Shown here: in pieces, positions 7,876-17,402 of the stretch | Numbering within the stretch: the stretch's first letter is position 1 | How the letters are laid out: each line of letters starts with the position of its first letter | NCBI GenBank assembly: GCA_019747875.1 | Contig: JAIEQI010000104.1 | Location: 1-45,228 of the forward strand | Source: Candidatus Obscuribacterales bacterium | GTDB lineage: Bacteria > Cyanobacteriota > Vampirovibrionia > Obscuribacterales > Obscuribacteraceae | Direction: 5' to 3' | DNA length: 45,228 bases | Position numbers and translations under genes: made by a program | Notes under the pieces: model-generated | Database searches by the model: none | Told to the model about the DNA's origin: nothing | The model's input: the letters and a program-made list of their open reading frames with translations, nothing else

Positions 7876-9288
7876 ATGAGCGTAAAGTTAGCACCTCATT
7901 CATGCGCTATTCTTTTCGCAATGCTTACTTTGCCACCAATAACCCACGCTGAAAGTTCGAAGCCGGAGAAGGTCCATCAGGCTCATCAAGCGCCTAAGCC
8001 AGCAGTTGCCTCAACAGAATCCACGAAAGCAGCAACAACTATCCCTTCCATAATACCAGCCACAAATTCTGGGAAAACAGCAAGTTCTCCATTGAAACCA
8101 CCTAATCCTGCAGTTGTTTCTGCCAGTAATCTTTTCGGATTTGATCTCCTCAAACATTTGTTGAAAAAAGGTTGTAGCCAGAACATTGTTATCTCACCCA
8201 CTGGACTCAATTTGGCGTTAGCTATGGCCGCTGGGGGCGCTAGCGGGAGTACGAAGAATGCGATGTTAAACACGTTAAGGCTGTCGAACGTCCCTACGGG
8301 AGAAATAAGAAACAGCCATAATTCCTTACTTCAACAACTCCTCAAGGGCGCAGACGCCGACGTCACAATAAATATTGCAGACAGCATTTGGACGGACAAT
8401 AGAACACTCGTACAACCGACATTCATCAGCCAGAACCAAAAACTCTACGACGCCGAAATTAGGAGCGCCGATTTTTCGAAAGCAAGCACGGTCAATTCCA
8501 TTAACGACTGGGTTTCGAATAAAACCAGGGGGAGAATTCGAACTATCATCGATCACCTTGAACCTGCCAGTAAGTTAGTAATACTGAACGCTGTTTACTT
8601 CAAGGGCGGATGGTACAGCCCCTTCGAGCAGAAAGAAACAAAGCAGAAAGAGTTCACGCTTCTCAGCGGTAACAAAAAAAAGCTTCCTATGATGGAAGAT
8701 ACACGCTATACATACTACATGAAAGGAAAAGACTTTCAAGCATTGAGATTGCCCTATGGTTCCGGAGCCAGATTCGATATGTGGCTATTTCTGCCCGACG
8801 AAAAACCGGGCTCTTTCCGTGCACCATGGCAGAGGTCAATCGAAAAAATGTACGAAGACTTTCTCAATGACATCACTCAATCTGACTGGAGCAGCATCAC
8901 CGGTGCCTTCGCCTCAGAGCGCGTACATATCGTTCTTCCGCGCTTTAAGGTGGAGATGGCGAAAACTGTTGGCGACAATCTAAAATCAATGGGAATGAAT
9001 ATTGCCTTCGATAAAGAAAAGGCCAATTTCAGCGAAATGATAAGCCTTGGTCCTCACGATCAAGCATGGATAGAAGAGGTACTGCACAAAACATTCATTG
9101 AGGTGAACGAAAAGGGCACCGAAGCGGCAGCTGCCACAGGAGTAATCATGGGAGTAAACACCTGCGGCACCATTAAAGAACCTCCACCTCCCAAGGAATT
9201 CATCGCAGATCATCCTTTCGTACTCGGCATCAGGGATTCGTCCACAGGCGCTATTCTCTTTCTCGGGTCGATCGCAGATCCTGGCTAA
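7876..9288 (+). CDS. Exported serpin (serine/cysteine protease inhibitor), 470 aa
   Basis: Suicide inhibitor that traps a target protease through its reactive-centre loop. A signal peptide (residues 1-25, ending THA-ES) and a Pro/Ala/Thr/Ser-rich linker to about residue 85 precede a full serpin domain. Recognisable pieces are ISPTGLNLALAMAAGGASGST, LVILNAVYFKGGWYSPF, HIVLPRFKVE and the C-terminal DHPFVLGIRDSSTGAILFLGSI. The hinge EKGTEAAAAT (412-421) has small residues at P12-P9 and Thr at P14 and P8, as expected for an inhibitory serpin. Counting from alpha-1-antitrypsin places P1 near Asn428, but the scissile bond is uncertain. GGAG lies nine bases before the ATG. Confidence 0.95.
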   Translation: MSVKLAPHSCAILFAMLTLPPITHAESSKPEKVHQAHQAPKPAVASTESTKAATTIPSIIPATNSGKTASSPLKPPNPAVVSASNLFGFDLLKHLLKKGCSQNIVISPTGLNLALAMAAGGASGSTKNAMLNTLRLSNVPTGEIRNSHNSLLQQLLKGADADVTINIADSIWTDNRTLVQPTFISQNQKLYDAEIRSADFSKASTVNSINDWVSNKTRGRIRTIIDHLEPASKLVILNAVYFKGGWYSPFEQKETKQKEFTLLSGNKKKLPMMEDTRYTYYMKGKDFQALRLPYGSGARFDMWLFLPDEKPGSFRAPWQRSIEKMYEDFLNDITQSDWSSITGAFASERVHIVLPRFKVEMAKTVGDNLKSMGMNIAFDKEKANFSEMISLGPHDQAWIEEVLHKTFIEVNEKGTEAAAATGVIMGVNTCGTIKEPPPPKEFIADHPFVLGIRDSSTGAILFLGSIADPG

Positions 9289-9397
9289 AGCATGCTTGCG
9301 ATTGCAAGGCAATGCGTGCATCTACAAAAGAACCATGGATAAAGCCTAAATCCCCCGATGTCATGTTCCTTCTTAGCCCCTATGGACTTTGAGATTT

Positions 9398-9460
9398 TTG
9401 TAGGACTACAATCGTTCCTACAGAAGCTTGTTAGACCTTATGAGTCGGGGTTGTGTGAGT
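9398..9460 (+). repeat. Dispersed ~63-bp repeat with internal hairpin (copy 1)
   Basis: Almost identical, in inverted orientation, to 45160-45223 at the right edge of the window. The core TGTAGGA...TCCTACA (9400-9422) folds into a 7-bp stem with a nine-base loop. The copy continues through GCTTGTTAGACCTTATGAGTCGGGGTTGTGTGAGT with only a few differences. Downstream, up to the WG-repeat gene at 9582, nothing else is recognised. Confidence 0.85.
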
Positions 9461-9581
9461 CAGTACAAATTAACGAGTATTTAGGAAGGCAATATTCGCT
9501 CAAATCTGTTACAACGAGCTTTGGAAACCTTCTTGATTTGGGCATGAATTTTAGTATGCCCTTCATGCATGGACCACATGA

Positions 9582-11342
9582 ATGACTGAATTAGAGAAAA
9601 ATGAATCTTCAACTGATGGCGCGAAATCAACAGCTCTCAATTACATGGAAGCTGAAACGCCTACAATGACACTTAAGTCGTCAGATAACTGTTCTGAAGA
9701 TCCTGGCTCCGGCGATCAAGACCGTGGCAACACAAAGGATGGCATGCATGACTCAGAAAAGAGCAGCAAGGGCACCGGAAAAGAACAACAAGGAGATGGC
9801 GGAGAGCAGACTCAGTTTCTCTCCAAGAAGGCAAGACGGGAGCTGGAACAAGGATTCAATTTAACAGAGGAGGGTCCGAATCACCACCGCTACGATGAAC
9901 TTTCTAAGAGCGTACTCGACCTCGATAAACAAAGTGCCTTCAGACGAAATAACTCTCCTGGGTACGTGAGACATCGAATCATTGTAGCTACTTGTTTTAT
10001 TTTTTCTGCCAGCATTGTCGCCCTTAGCGCGCTGGACCTGAAGCCGCTGATTGAGCGCATTGGATACCTAGATAAAAGCGGACACGTCACCTATGAGAAA
10101 GCTCGTCCTGAACTACCTGCAAATATCAGCTTTGCCGCAGAAGATGCTGGCGAGGGTTTGTTCGGCATCGCCGAATCCACCTGGGGTGGGGAAAAATATG
10201 GATTTGCAGATGAATCCGGGAAGATTGTCATAGAACCGAAATTCGCGGACGTATCCGCATTCAGCGACGGATTAGCAGCAGCAAAACCCCTCGGCAAAGA
10301 GGAAAAGAATGGGTTCATAGATAAGAAAGGAAATTGGAGAATTCCCGCTCAATACGACATTGCTGGTGCATTCAAAAACGGAATCGGCTCAGCTTCCATC
10401 GGTTCTGATCAGTTTGTTCTTGACCGCAACGGAAAAGTTTTGGAAAGCTCCAAATCAAGAACAGCCCCGTCACCAGCAGGCAACGGCCTCGTTGTCGAGA
10501 AGAATGGCAAATATGGATTTGTTACGTTGGCAAAGGGCGGCTTCGTTATCAAACCGGAGTATGACTCGATAAGACCATTGAACTTTGACGAGCCTCAATA
10601 CTTTTACCGTCAAGAATTATTCTCTGATACTGGAATTGATAACGACAAAATGCTCTTGCTTTGCAAAGACGGGAAATACGGACTAGCAGATGCGGACGGC
10701 AAGATTATCTTTGGAGCGCAATACGACGACATCAAATCATACAACCGCGGCTATGCTGTTTTTGAAAAAAGCAAAGCATTTCGTGGAGACGAATACGATA
10801 CGCACGGGAAAAGACTGGATGGCGATAAATACGGAATACTCAAACCAGATGGAACAACATTGCTGGAAGCCAAATATGACTCCATCACTCCCTATGACGA
10901 TCTAATGGCGGTGACCAACAATGGAGCTTTGAGCTTTATTAATAGTAATGGAACACCCATCAAAACACCAAAAGTTGAGTCCATAGTCGCCGATTCGAGA
11001 GGAGACTGGCTAAAAGATGGACTCGGAGCCGTCGTTATTGATAACAAGTTCTATTTCTTGAATACCAAAGGACAACTGGCATTTCCCAGGGGATTTGTTT
11101 TCGCTACGCCGTTCCAAGAAGGATATGCAGCTGTCTGGGATGGAAGTTGGTGGAGGTACATAAATACCAGGGGAGAACTCGTTTTTCACAAGAAATTCGC
11201 GAAACTAGAATTATTCAAGAACGGCAAAGCCAAAGTCTCTAGCCCTGGACCTCTATTTGGCTTTACTCATCCAACTGCGGCGCGCGGCACCAATAACAAT
11301 ATAAAGAGTACATATACTCACGAAAAACAACAAAATGACTAA
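9582..11342 (+). CDS. Membrane-anchored WG-repeat protein, 586 aa
   Basis: First gene of a three-gene cluster with two kinases. Residues 1-128 are polar and Gly/Ser/Asp-rich (cytoplasmic). A membrane helix follows (about 131-152, RIIVATCFIFSASIVALSAL). The rest is made of WG/KWG-type repeats, at least seven, each with a YGF(A/V/I)... then G...(I/V)P(K/E)(F/Y)(D/A)... pattern, for example KYGFADESGKIVIEPKFADV and KYGLADADGKIIFGAQYDDI. WG repeats are thought to be binding scaffolds. The stop overlaps the kinase start by eight bases, so the products are probably made together and may interact, perhaps as sensor and kinase. Confidence 0.88.
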   Translation: MTELEKNESSTDGAKSTALNYMEAETPTMTLKSSDNCSEDPGSGDQDRGNTKDGMHDSEKSSKGTGKEQQGDGGEQTQFLSKKARRELEQGFNLTEEGPNHHRYDELSKSVLDLDKQSAFRRNNSPGYVRHRIIVATCFIFSASIVALSALDLKPLIERIGYLDKSGHVTYEKARPELPANISFAAEDAGEGLFGIAESTWGGEKYGFADESGKIVIEPKFADVSAFSDGLAAAKPLGKEEKNGFIDKKGNWRIPAQYDIAGAFKNGIGSASIGSDQFVLDRNGKVLESSKSRTAPSPAGNGLVVEKNGKYGFVTLAKGGFVIKPEYDSIRPLNFDEPQYFYRQELFSDTGIDNDKMLLLCKDGKYGLADADGKIIFGAQYDDIKSYNRGYAVFEKSKAFRGDEYDTHGKRLDGDKYGILKPDGTTLLEAKYDSITPYDDLMAVTNNGALSFINSNGTPIKTPKVESIVADSRGDWLKDGLGAVVIDNKFYFLNTKGQLAFPRGFVFATPFQEGYAAVWDGSWWRYINTRGELVFHKKFAKLELFKNGKAKVSSPGPLFGFTHPTAARGTNNNIKSTYTHEKQQND

Positions 11343-13611
11343 CATACAGAAATCAAAAACGATTGATTACGGTGACTTCAAGTCCCATGTGTTTCTTTGG
11401 CAAAAAGCAATCACGCTGGTGCCACTTTGGGCAATCGTGGCAATCCCAATTTTTGGTTTTTTGTGCAGAGCGTTTGGAAATGTACCGACACAGCTCGGCT
11501 ACGGGGTAATGATCTGCTTGTTCGTCGGTTACTTTCTTGAAGATCTACTCAAACGCAAGATTCGGATGGACGACGAGTTCATTTACTTTGGTTATCGGGC
11601 GATTCCGATCGTCTCCATCGTAGATGTCGATGTTCTCTATAAAAAAGGAAAGTTTTTGCCCAACTCTTTGTGTCTCACACAGCAATCCGGGCGCAAACTG
11701 AAGCTGAGCCTTAACGGTTTGAATAGTGAGGGTGCTGCGACGCTTCTAAAACACCTGGATGCGCGCAATTCAACATTGAATACATCTCCTGTGCTCAATA
11801 CGTTGATGAAATGCCAGAGCGCAAAAAGGAAAATAAATTCAAAATCCGACAAAATTGCGCTGTCATACCACTCGCGCCAACTGCTGGACGAATCGATTGA
11901 TGCTTTCAAGAGTTCTGCGCACTCATGGGCTCGGGTGGGTCCGGTAATTGTATTTATTCTCCTCGGTACATTCTGGATGAACATGGTTGCAGGAATGTTC
12001 GTTTGCCTTCAACCTCATGCGGTGACGCAAATTGAGAATTTGAATATGCACGCCTTCATGATCCAGATTCTCGAAGGCATTCGCGATCTGACTTTTAGAA
12101 GTGCAGGTGAGGTCTTTGAGTCGTCGCGTCTACTTTCACAGAATATAGTTATCGCGATCGCTGCTATCAGTTCGCTGGTGGCATTCATCTTCTTGGTCTT
12201 GCGTGCGCTATTGAGTCCAAACTTTGTCAAAGCCGATACGCGGGGGCTATCTCTGGCATTAAGCCTTGGGGAGGTTTCGCTGCCAGTGGCGAGCATTTCT
12301 TGGAAAGACGTCACAAACATCGATCTCAAGAAAACGACTAAGGGACCAGGCGTTATTCAACTCAAAAGGGCTAATGGTAAAAAGACAGATGTGTCTTTGG
12401 ACTGTCTAACAACAGAAGACAGAGGAATTTTGCTTAAACATTTGGAACGCTTCGTTCCCCACGGCAAGATCGATCACAATCTAACTCAGGCAATGCTTCC
12501 GAAATCCGATATGAGCTACACTGAAATCTGGCTACAGTCCTTGACACAAGCACCCGAGAGGAAGACTCTGGACCCGCTGGAACCAGGACAGCTAATTGCA
12601 ACTAATCGCTTTGAGGTTCTAAGAAGTATTGGGGTTGGGGGACAGGGCACTGCTTATCTGTGCCGTTCCCTCGAATCCAACGCAGATGATTATGCCGATA
12701 CCAATGCAAGGAAGAATGTTGTTCTCAAAGAAACAATCATTCCAGTGTTCGGAAGTGGGGAGCTACGGCGCAAGGCTCTCGAGGGATTCGAGAAAGAAGC
12801 GGCACTTCTCAAGCAGCTGAACCATCCTGGTGTGGTGCAGCTGCTGGATTATTTCGTGGATGACCACCGGGCCTATCTTGTGCTTGAACATCTTGACGGT
12901 TGTGATCTCCGCGAGTTGGTGAGGCGGGAAGGCCCACTTTCTGAAAGTCGGGCTCGCGAAGTGGCTTTTCAAATGTGCGAGATACTCAAATTCTTACATG
13001 AGAATTCGATTGTGCACCGAGATTTCACCCCCGACAATCTGATTTTCGATTCTAAGGGACGACTGAAAGTTATTGATTTCAACGTCGCCCAAAACATGTT
13101 GGCAAAATCAACTGGAACCATTGTTGGTAAACATGCATACTTGCCCCCGGAACAATTCAGAGGGAAAGCAAACACGCAAAGCGATCTTTATGCATTCGGC
13201 GCTACTTTGTTTTATTTATTGACAGGCAAAGATCCAGCACCAATTTCACAATCATCTCCAATCGCTGAGCATGTTGCAATCAGCAAAGAATTAGACCAAA
13301 TAATCAAAGACGCAACAGCTCTTGATTTGAAGAAACGATTCCAATCGATTCAAGACATAGAACATGCGTTACACGCAGGCGAATCGCGAGTCGATGCCGA
13401 GGCGGAAAAAAAAGAATGTCTAGATCCACGAGTGCAAGTGTCAGAAAATAATGCAACAACGACGAGCGCAGAAAATACGATTGCGTTTCAAACAATCGTC
13501 GACGAGCTGCAAGAAATCAATGGAGAGACCGAGACGATCGCTGGAGAAGCACCGGTGTCAATTTGTCTGGAACCAGAGGTGCATAAAGAGGAACTGGAGG
13601 TATTGCAGTAG
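11335..13611 (+). CDS. Membrane eukaryote-like Ser/Thr kinase with two N-terminal membrane modules and a DFN motif
   Basis: 758 residues. Two copies of a module (two membrane helices plus a beta-rich domain ending in KLSLNGLNSEGAATLLKHLD or DVSLDCLTTEDRGILLKHLE) occupy about 20-155 and 195-385. The kinase domain spans about 422-680: glycine loop IGVGGQGTAY (about 431-440), ATP-anchoring Lys465 (VVLKE), catalytic HRDFTPDN from H561, PPEQFRGK, and SDLYAFGATLFYLLTG. The metal-binding DFG is DFN (581-583), a substitution that may alter activity. A Glu/Thr-rich tail follows. No ribosome site is visible; the eight-base overlap implies coupling to the WG-repeat gene. Confidence 0.93.
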   Translation: MTNIQKSKTIDYGDFKSHVFLWQKAITLVPLWAIVAIPIFGFLCRAFGNVPTQLGYGVMICLFVGYFLEDLLKRKIRMDDEFIYFGYRAIPIVSIVDVDVLYKKGKFLPNSLCLTQQSGRKLKLSLNGLNSEGAATLLKHLDARNSTLNTSPVLNTLMKCQSAKRKINSKSDKIALSYHSRQLLDESIDAFKSSAHSWARVGPVIVFILLGTFWMNMVAGMFVCLQPHAVTQIENLNMHAFMIQILEGIRDLTFRSAGEVFESSRLLSQNIVIAIAAISSLVAFIFLVLRALLSPNFVKADTRGLSLALSLGEVSLPVASISWKDVTNIDLKKTTKGPGVIQLKRANGKKTDVSLDCLTTEDRGILLKHLERFVPHGKIDHNLTQAMLPKSDMSYTEIWLQSLTQAPERKTLDPLEPGQLIATNRFEVLRSIGVGGQGTAYLCRSLESNADDYADTNARKNVVLKETIIPVFGSGELRRKALEGFEKEAALLKQLNHPGVVQLLDYFVDDHRAYLVLEHLDGCDLRELVRREGPLSESRAREVAFQMCEILKFLHENSIVHRDFTPDNLIFDSKGRLKVIDFNVAQNMLAKSTGTIVGKHAYLPPEQFRGKANTQSDLYAFGATLFYLLTGKDPAPISQSSPIAEHVAISKELDQIIKDATALDLKKRFQSIQDIEHALHAGESRVDAEAEKKECLDPRVQVSENNATTTSAENTIAFQTIVDELQEINGETETIAGEAPVSICLEPEVHKEELEVLQ

Positions 13612-15039
13612 ATGGCAGAACTTGTTGTCAGAACGAAAACCAAAAGTTCGTTGAGAAATGTGCTAGATAGAGGTCTTAGTGGCACCTTTCCCCTGTGGGG
13701 TATAGTCGCTCCGTTTTTAGCATTGGTTTGTATTGGCGGAGTTGTTTCTTATACGCAGCAGCACGATCCTGTGCGCGTCTGGGAATTCATTTACTTCGTC
13801 CTCGCCCTAATGAGCTTCAGCGTTTGCTCGTTACTGCTAAAACGGCTAGCTTCCTATGACAGTCTTATTGTCGATAAACAAGGAATAAAGCTTCCAGTGA
13901 TAATGGGAACGGGGCTGACTTTCAATTCCTTCATTGCCTGGAAGAGTGTGGACTCAGTAAAAGCAATCGTAAGCAGTAGCGATATTGGCAAATCCTACAT
14001 CACAATAAATCGCAAAAAGGGACGACCGGTAAAAATTTCTTTGAATCAGCTAGAGCCTGATTTTGTCGAACAATTATTACTTGCAACACAGATGTGGTCA
14101 CCGTCCTCGTACCATCCGAGTCTTGAGAGCTTACAATCAGCGTTGCGTGCTGAGGCGCGAGTAGGATCTACAGCGAGCCACACGGATCTGTGGGAAGAAG
14201 AACTCGGCAGACGTTTTGCTCCGACCAACTATGTCCCACTTGAAACAGGCAAAGTGCTTCGCAATAGCACACTTCAGGTTGTGCGTCAGCTTGCCTCAGG
14301 TGGCTTGTCGGCTCTATATCTTTGCCAGGTCGACGGCAAGCAATTGGTTGTTCTAAAAGAAGCAATGATTCCAAAGTTGGCCTCTGAAAGTGTCCAGCAG
14401 AAAGCGAAGGAACTCTTCGAACGAGAGTCGAGACTGCTTATGCGTGTCGAACATTCTAGCATCGTTAGAATCCTGGACTGCTTTACCGAAGGAGAGCGGA
14501 ACTACATGTTGCTCGAATACGTGAATGGAATCGACTTGCACCAAATGGTTCAACAAAATGGACCTCAAAAGGAGAGCGAGGTACTTGAGTGGGCTGTCCA
14601 GATAGCACTGGCAATTAAGTACTTGCACGAAAGAGAAGAACCAATAATTCATAGAGATCTGACACCAGATAATATTGTCTTGCGCAATGACGGAAAAATT
14701 GTCATCGTTGACTTTGGAGCAGCAAATGAACTAATCGGAAACGCAACCGGCACCTTCGTCGGCAAGCACGCCTTCATCGCCCCGGAGCAGCTTCGCGGTA
14801 AAGCAACTGCTCAAAGCGACATATACGCTTTCGGTTGCACAGTGTTTTATTTGCTCACGGGCGCAGAGCCTGAGGCACTCAGCCAGTCCAGCCCGCGTGC
14901 GCTAAATGAATTTATTTCGGAAGAATTGTCTGAATTGGTTGAAACCTGCACACAGCTCGAATGCAGCGAACGTTACCAAACGATCGCACAACTACTGCCA
15001 GTTCTCCGTCGCCTGGCTGCGCAGACAAAAGTTAGTTAA
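13612..15039 (+). CDS. Membrane eukaryote-like Ser/Thr kinase, 475 aa
   Basis: Its ATG follows the TAG of the upstream kinase without a gap, with GGAGG 11 bases upstream. The N-terminal module has two helices (about 24-45 and 58-77) followed by a beta-rich segment ending RKKGRPVKISLNQLEP, related to the two modules of its neighbour. The kinase domain (about 222-470) is canonical: loop LASGGLSALY, Lys in VVLKEAMIP, HRDLTPDN from H347, DFG 367-369, APEQLRGKA, and SDIYAFGCTVFYLLTG. Activation segments of the two kinases are nearly alike (TG-T-VGKHA), so they are recent paralogues. It probably phosphorylates proteins at the cytoplasmic membrane face. Confidence 0.93.
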   Translation: MAELVVRTKTKSSLRNVLDRGLSGTFPLWGIVAPFLALVCIGGVVSYTQQHDPVRVWEFIYFVLALMSFSVCSLLLKRLASYDSLIVDKQGIKLPVIMGTGLTFNSFIAWKSVDSVKAIVSSSDIGKSYITINRKKGRPVKISLNQLEPDFVEQLLLATQMWSPSSYHPSLESLQSALRAEARVGSTASHTDLWEEELGRRFAPTNYVPLETGKVLRNSTLQVVRQLASGGLSALYLCQVDGKQLVVLKEAMIPKLASESVQQKAKELFERESRLLMRVEHSSIVRILDCFTEGERNYMLLEYVNGIDLHQMVQQNGPQKESEVLEWAVQIALAIKYLHEREEPIIHRDLTPDNIVLRNDGKIVIVDFGAANELIGNATGTFVGKHAFIAPEQLRGKATAQSDIYAFGCTVFYLLTGAEPEALSQSSPRALNEFISEELSELVETCTQLECSERYQTIAQLLPVLRRLAAQTKVS

Positions 15040-15108
15040 CCATCTAGCAATCGCTCTGTGCCAGTTGAATTCAACGACTGCATTGATGAAGGGCGCCTAG
15101 GGAGCATT

Positions 15109-15624
15109 CTACTTTTCGACTGAGGCTTTCTTGCCGTGTAACACTTTGGATTCTTTATTTAACAAAAAGAAGGCGGATCCTTGTGTCAGAATGAGTTCCT
15201 CATGCGCACCGTTGTCCTTGAAGCCGAGCCTGCTGTCCTCTTTCTTCATTCCCGATTCCGTTCTGAAAGCAGGTCCATGCCACTCACCAATCCTCATCTC
15301 CTTGTCAACGTCGCCGCTGAAGAAAAGTCCTTGCTCTTTAACAGTCATTTTGATCTTGTCGCCCTTGTCGACAACATGGTTGTGATTGCTATCGACGATT
15401 GTGAGATTGGTGACTCCGTATGGCTCGAGAGCATTCTTTAGCGCAGCCAGATTTGGCGCCATTATTTCGTTGCTGCACTTTTGAAAGTTACCATTTTTGA
15501 TGTCTTGCATGTATTCTTCAACCATATAGGCCACGGAATTTTCCTTTACGAACTTTCCAGCTTCTGCGTGTGTGTCGTAGTGGCTTATGACGCTTTTTGC
15601 GTATTTTTCAGCTTGCTCGCCCAT
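15109..15624 (-). CDS. Hypothetical protein with EF-hand-like loop, 171 aa
   Basis: The start is set at the ATG at 15624 (MGEQAEKYAKS) because GGAGGGG lies about seven bases upstream; a longer frame to 15687 lacks such a site. The N-terminal half is helical. Residues around 87-98 read DSNHNHVVDKGD, which resembles a calcium loop (Asp/Asn at positions 1, 3, 5 and Asp at 9 and 12) without the usual Gly6. The C-terminal half is beta-rich. No signal peptide is seen. Convergent with the kinase cluster. Confidence 0.7.
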   Translation of the reverse strand: MGEQAEKYAKSVISHYDTHAEAGKFVKENSVAYMVEEYMQDIKNGNFQKCSNEIMAPNLAALKNALEPYGVTNLTIVDSNHNHVVDKGDKIKMTVKEQGLFFSGDVDKEMRIGEWHGPAFRTESGMKKEDSRLGFKDNGAHEELILTQGSAFFLLNKESKVLHGKKASVEK

Positions 15625-15855
15625 TTGTTTCCCCTCCATTGCCGATGGAAACAGAATAAACTGCCAGAAGGTCTGGAACGGTTCCAAAATGTCACATTAT
15701 TTGGTCAGTATATTAGTTGTCGTGCCGGAACTAAGACAATCGAGTCGATGAAATCCTTCGGGAAGCTATGTAGGCTAGTTAGTAGAAGACGAAATTAGCT
15801 CCCGATGGAAGAACACGAACTGGAGTCGATTTGCAAGATAGTGTGTAGAAATCGC

Positions 15856-15876
15856 GTAGGCAACAGTGGTGCCTAC
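15856..15876. other. Intergenic hairpin in a gene-free 390-bp gap
   Basis: GTAGGCA-ACAGTGG-TGCCTAC forms a perfect 7-bp stem with a seven-base loop. No T-run follows on either strand, so it is not a typical terminator. The rest of the gap (15625-16012) shows no gene-like frame. Confidence 0.5.
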
Positions 15877-16012
15877 AATTCTCGTTCATCTCTCGCTGGA
15901 TGCATTCCGCTCTCCCTTGTTCTAGCTGCATTGATAGCTTGATCAGAGCCGAGCTATTTTTCAAGCATGTGTTTGGTGGAACGCTTATACTGACAAAACA
16001 ATCCTGCAGAAC

Positions 16013-17188
16013 TTATTTTGCAACCTGCCGTCGATCGATTTTGTCAGAGTCTTGATTAAGAAGCCACTCGCCCGTCTGGTAGTGTTTGAACGCAAAGTAT
16101 GTCGTGTCGTGATCGGCGAAGTTCACATAACCCTTGTAGCCGTATTGAGTTGAAGGTTGTTCGTCGACACAAACCGTGTACTTCGTTTTTACGTCGTACA
16201 CTTGTGTGCCTTGTTTTCCGCCGGGTCCGTCGGGACTGCCAGTGTGATAGGCATAAGCTCCGGGCATTCTGTATGGGCGAGGTCCCGATATAGAGAAATT
16301 GTGAAAGGTGATCGTGGCAGGATATCGTCCCACATCAAAAGATCTTCCGTTTTCCATATAGCGATCACGAATTGTCTGTTTACAGATTGCCTCCAAAGAT
16401 GTACCAGACAAATCCGCTTGAGGAGGACAACAACTTTGCCCCGGTTGTTTTGGCGAAGTATCTTTCACCGTAGCTGGTGCGGGGCCGACGGATAAATTAC
16501 CAGCAGTTGATATGTTAGTTGGTACGCCAGTAGCTGCAACAGCATGACCTGTAATAATTGGTACGCCCGTAGCAGCAGCTGTAGTAGTTTGCACTGCACC
16601 GGTGTAAGGCTTTATGTCGCTCGGACCAGATATGATGTACACGCCACCCGGGCGCCCGTTCCCTGCTTCTACTTGCACTCTTAACAGTCCACCTGGGGGA
16701 TTCTCCACCACAGTCGCTTTCCGCCAATCCGTGCTATCGCTAACAGGCGATACCCAAACGGTTTCACCTATCTTGAAACTAGAAAGCGCGGATCTCGAGA
16801 ATGAGTTTCCACCTTGCGATGTTGAGGTGTGATGCGGTGCACTATGAGCAGCAATATTGGCAGGAGTTGCATTGGCAGGAGTTGCATTGACCGGAGCACC
16901 TTGGATTGAGGCTGTGAGCGGCTTAATATCGCTAGGACCAGAAATGATGTACACGCCACCCGGACGCCCGTTCCCTGCTTCCACTTTCACCCGCAACAGC
17001 CCGCCGGGGACATTCTCCACAACAGTGGCTTTCCGCCAGTCAGAGCTGTCACTAACAGGTGACGCAATTACGTTCGAGCCGACCGGATACTGGTCTCTCC
17101 ACGCATCGTCCCATGCTTTGGCTGCGCCTGTGGAGACCAGAAAGAAAAAAATAAGAAGGAGCAATGTAGGCAAGAATATTCGCACCAC
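16013..17188 (-). CDS. Secreted protein with tandem duplicated SH3/Tudor-like domains, 391 aa
   Basis: Signal peptide 1-24 (MVRIFLPTLLLLIFFFLVSTG, cleavage after AKA). Two nearly identical domains of about 62 residues follow (about 30-93 and 137-198). Each carries VSPVSDS-DWRKATVVEN-PGGLLRV-VEAGNGRPGG, a small beta-barrel pattern seen in SH3 or Tudor-like folds. Low-complexity Ala/Thr/Pro linkers sit between them (repeated NATPANATPAN) and after the second. The last ~120 residues form a separate domain with four Cys (PGQSCCPP, AICKQ, TVCVDEQ). The product is extracellular; binding partner unknown. GTG start with a weak ribosome site. Confidence 0.8.
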   Translation of the reverse strand: MVRIFLPTLLLLIFFFLVSTGAAKAWDDAWRDQYPVGSNVIASPVSDSSDWRKATVVENVPGGLLRVKVEAGNGRPGGVYIISGPSDIKPLTASIQGAPVNATPANATPANIAAHSAPHHTSTSQGGNSFSRSALSSFKIGETVWVSPVSDSTDWRKATVVENPPGGLLRVQVEAGNGRPGGVYIISGPSDIKPYTGAVQTTTAAATGVPIITGHAVAATGVPTNISTAGNLSVGPAPATVKDTSPKQPGQSCCPPQADLSGTSLEAICKQTIRDRYMENGRSFDVGRYPATITFHNFSISGPRPYRMPGAYAYHTGSPDGPGGKQGTQVYDVKTKYTVCVDEQPSTQYGYKGYVNFADHDTTYFAFKHYQTGEWLLNQDSDKIDRRQVAK

Positions 17189-17402
17189 TAGTTATCTCAA
17201 CTGTTAAGGAAAGCAGTTACTATACCTTAACTAGCATTTCCGCCGATGAGAATAAGAGGAAATTTCCCGTTCGTCATTCCGCTTGCTGGCTGTTCGGAAC
17301 AACACTGAATTGATTTAGCTTTGCAAAAATATCTCATTCGGTAACGAATGCAGCGATCCACCCGAGCCGCGCGTAATGCTTTGCGTCCATCTACTCCGTT
17401 TC

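Noticed and set aside
9358..9585. 75-codon open frame before the WG-repeat gene
   Set aside because: It runs through the dispersed hairpin repeat, has no ribosome site and resembles no protein.
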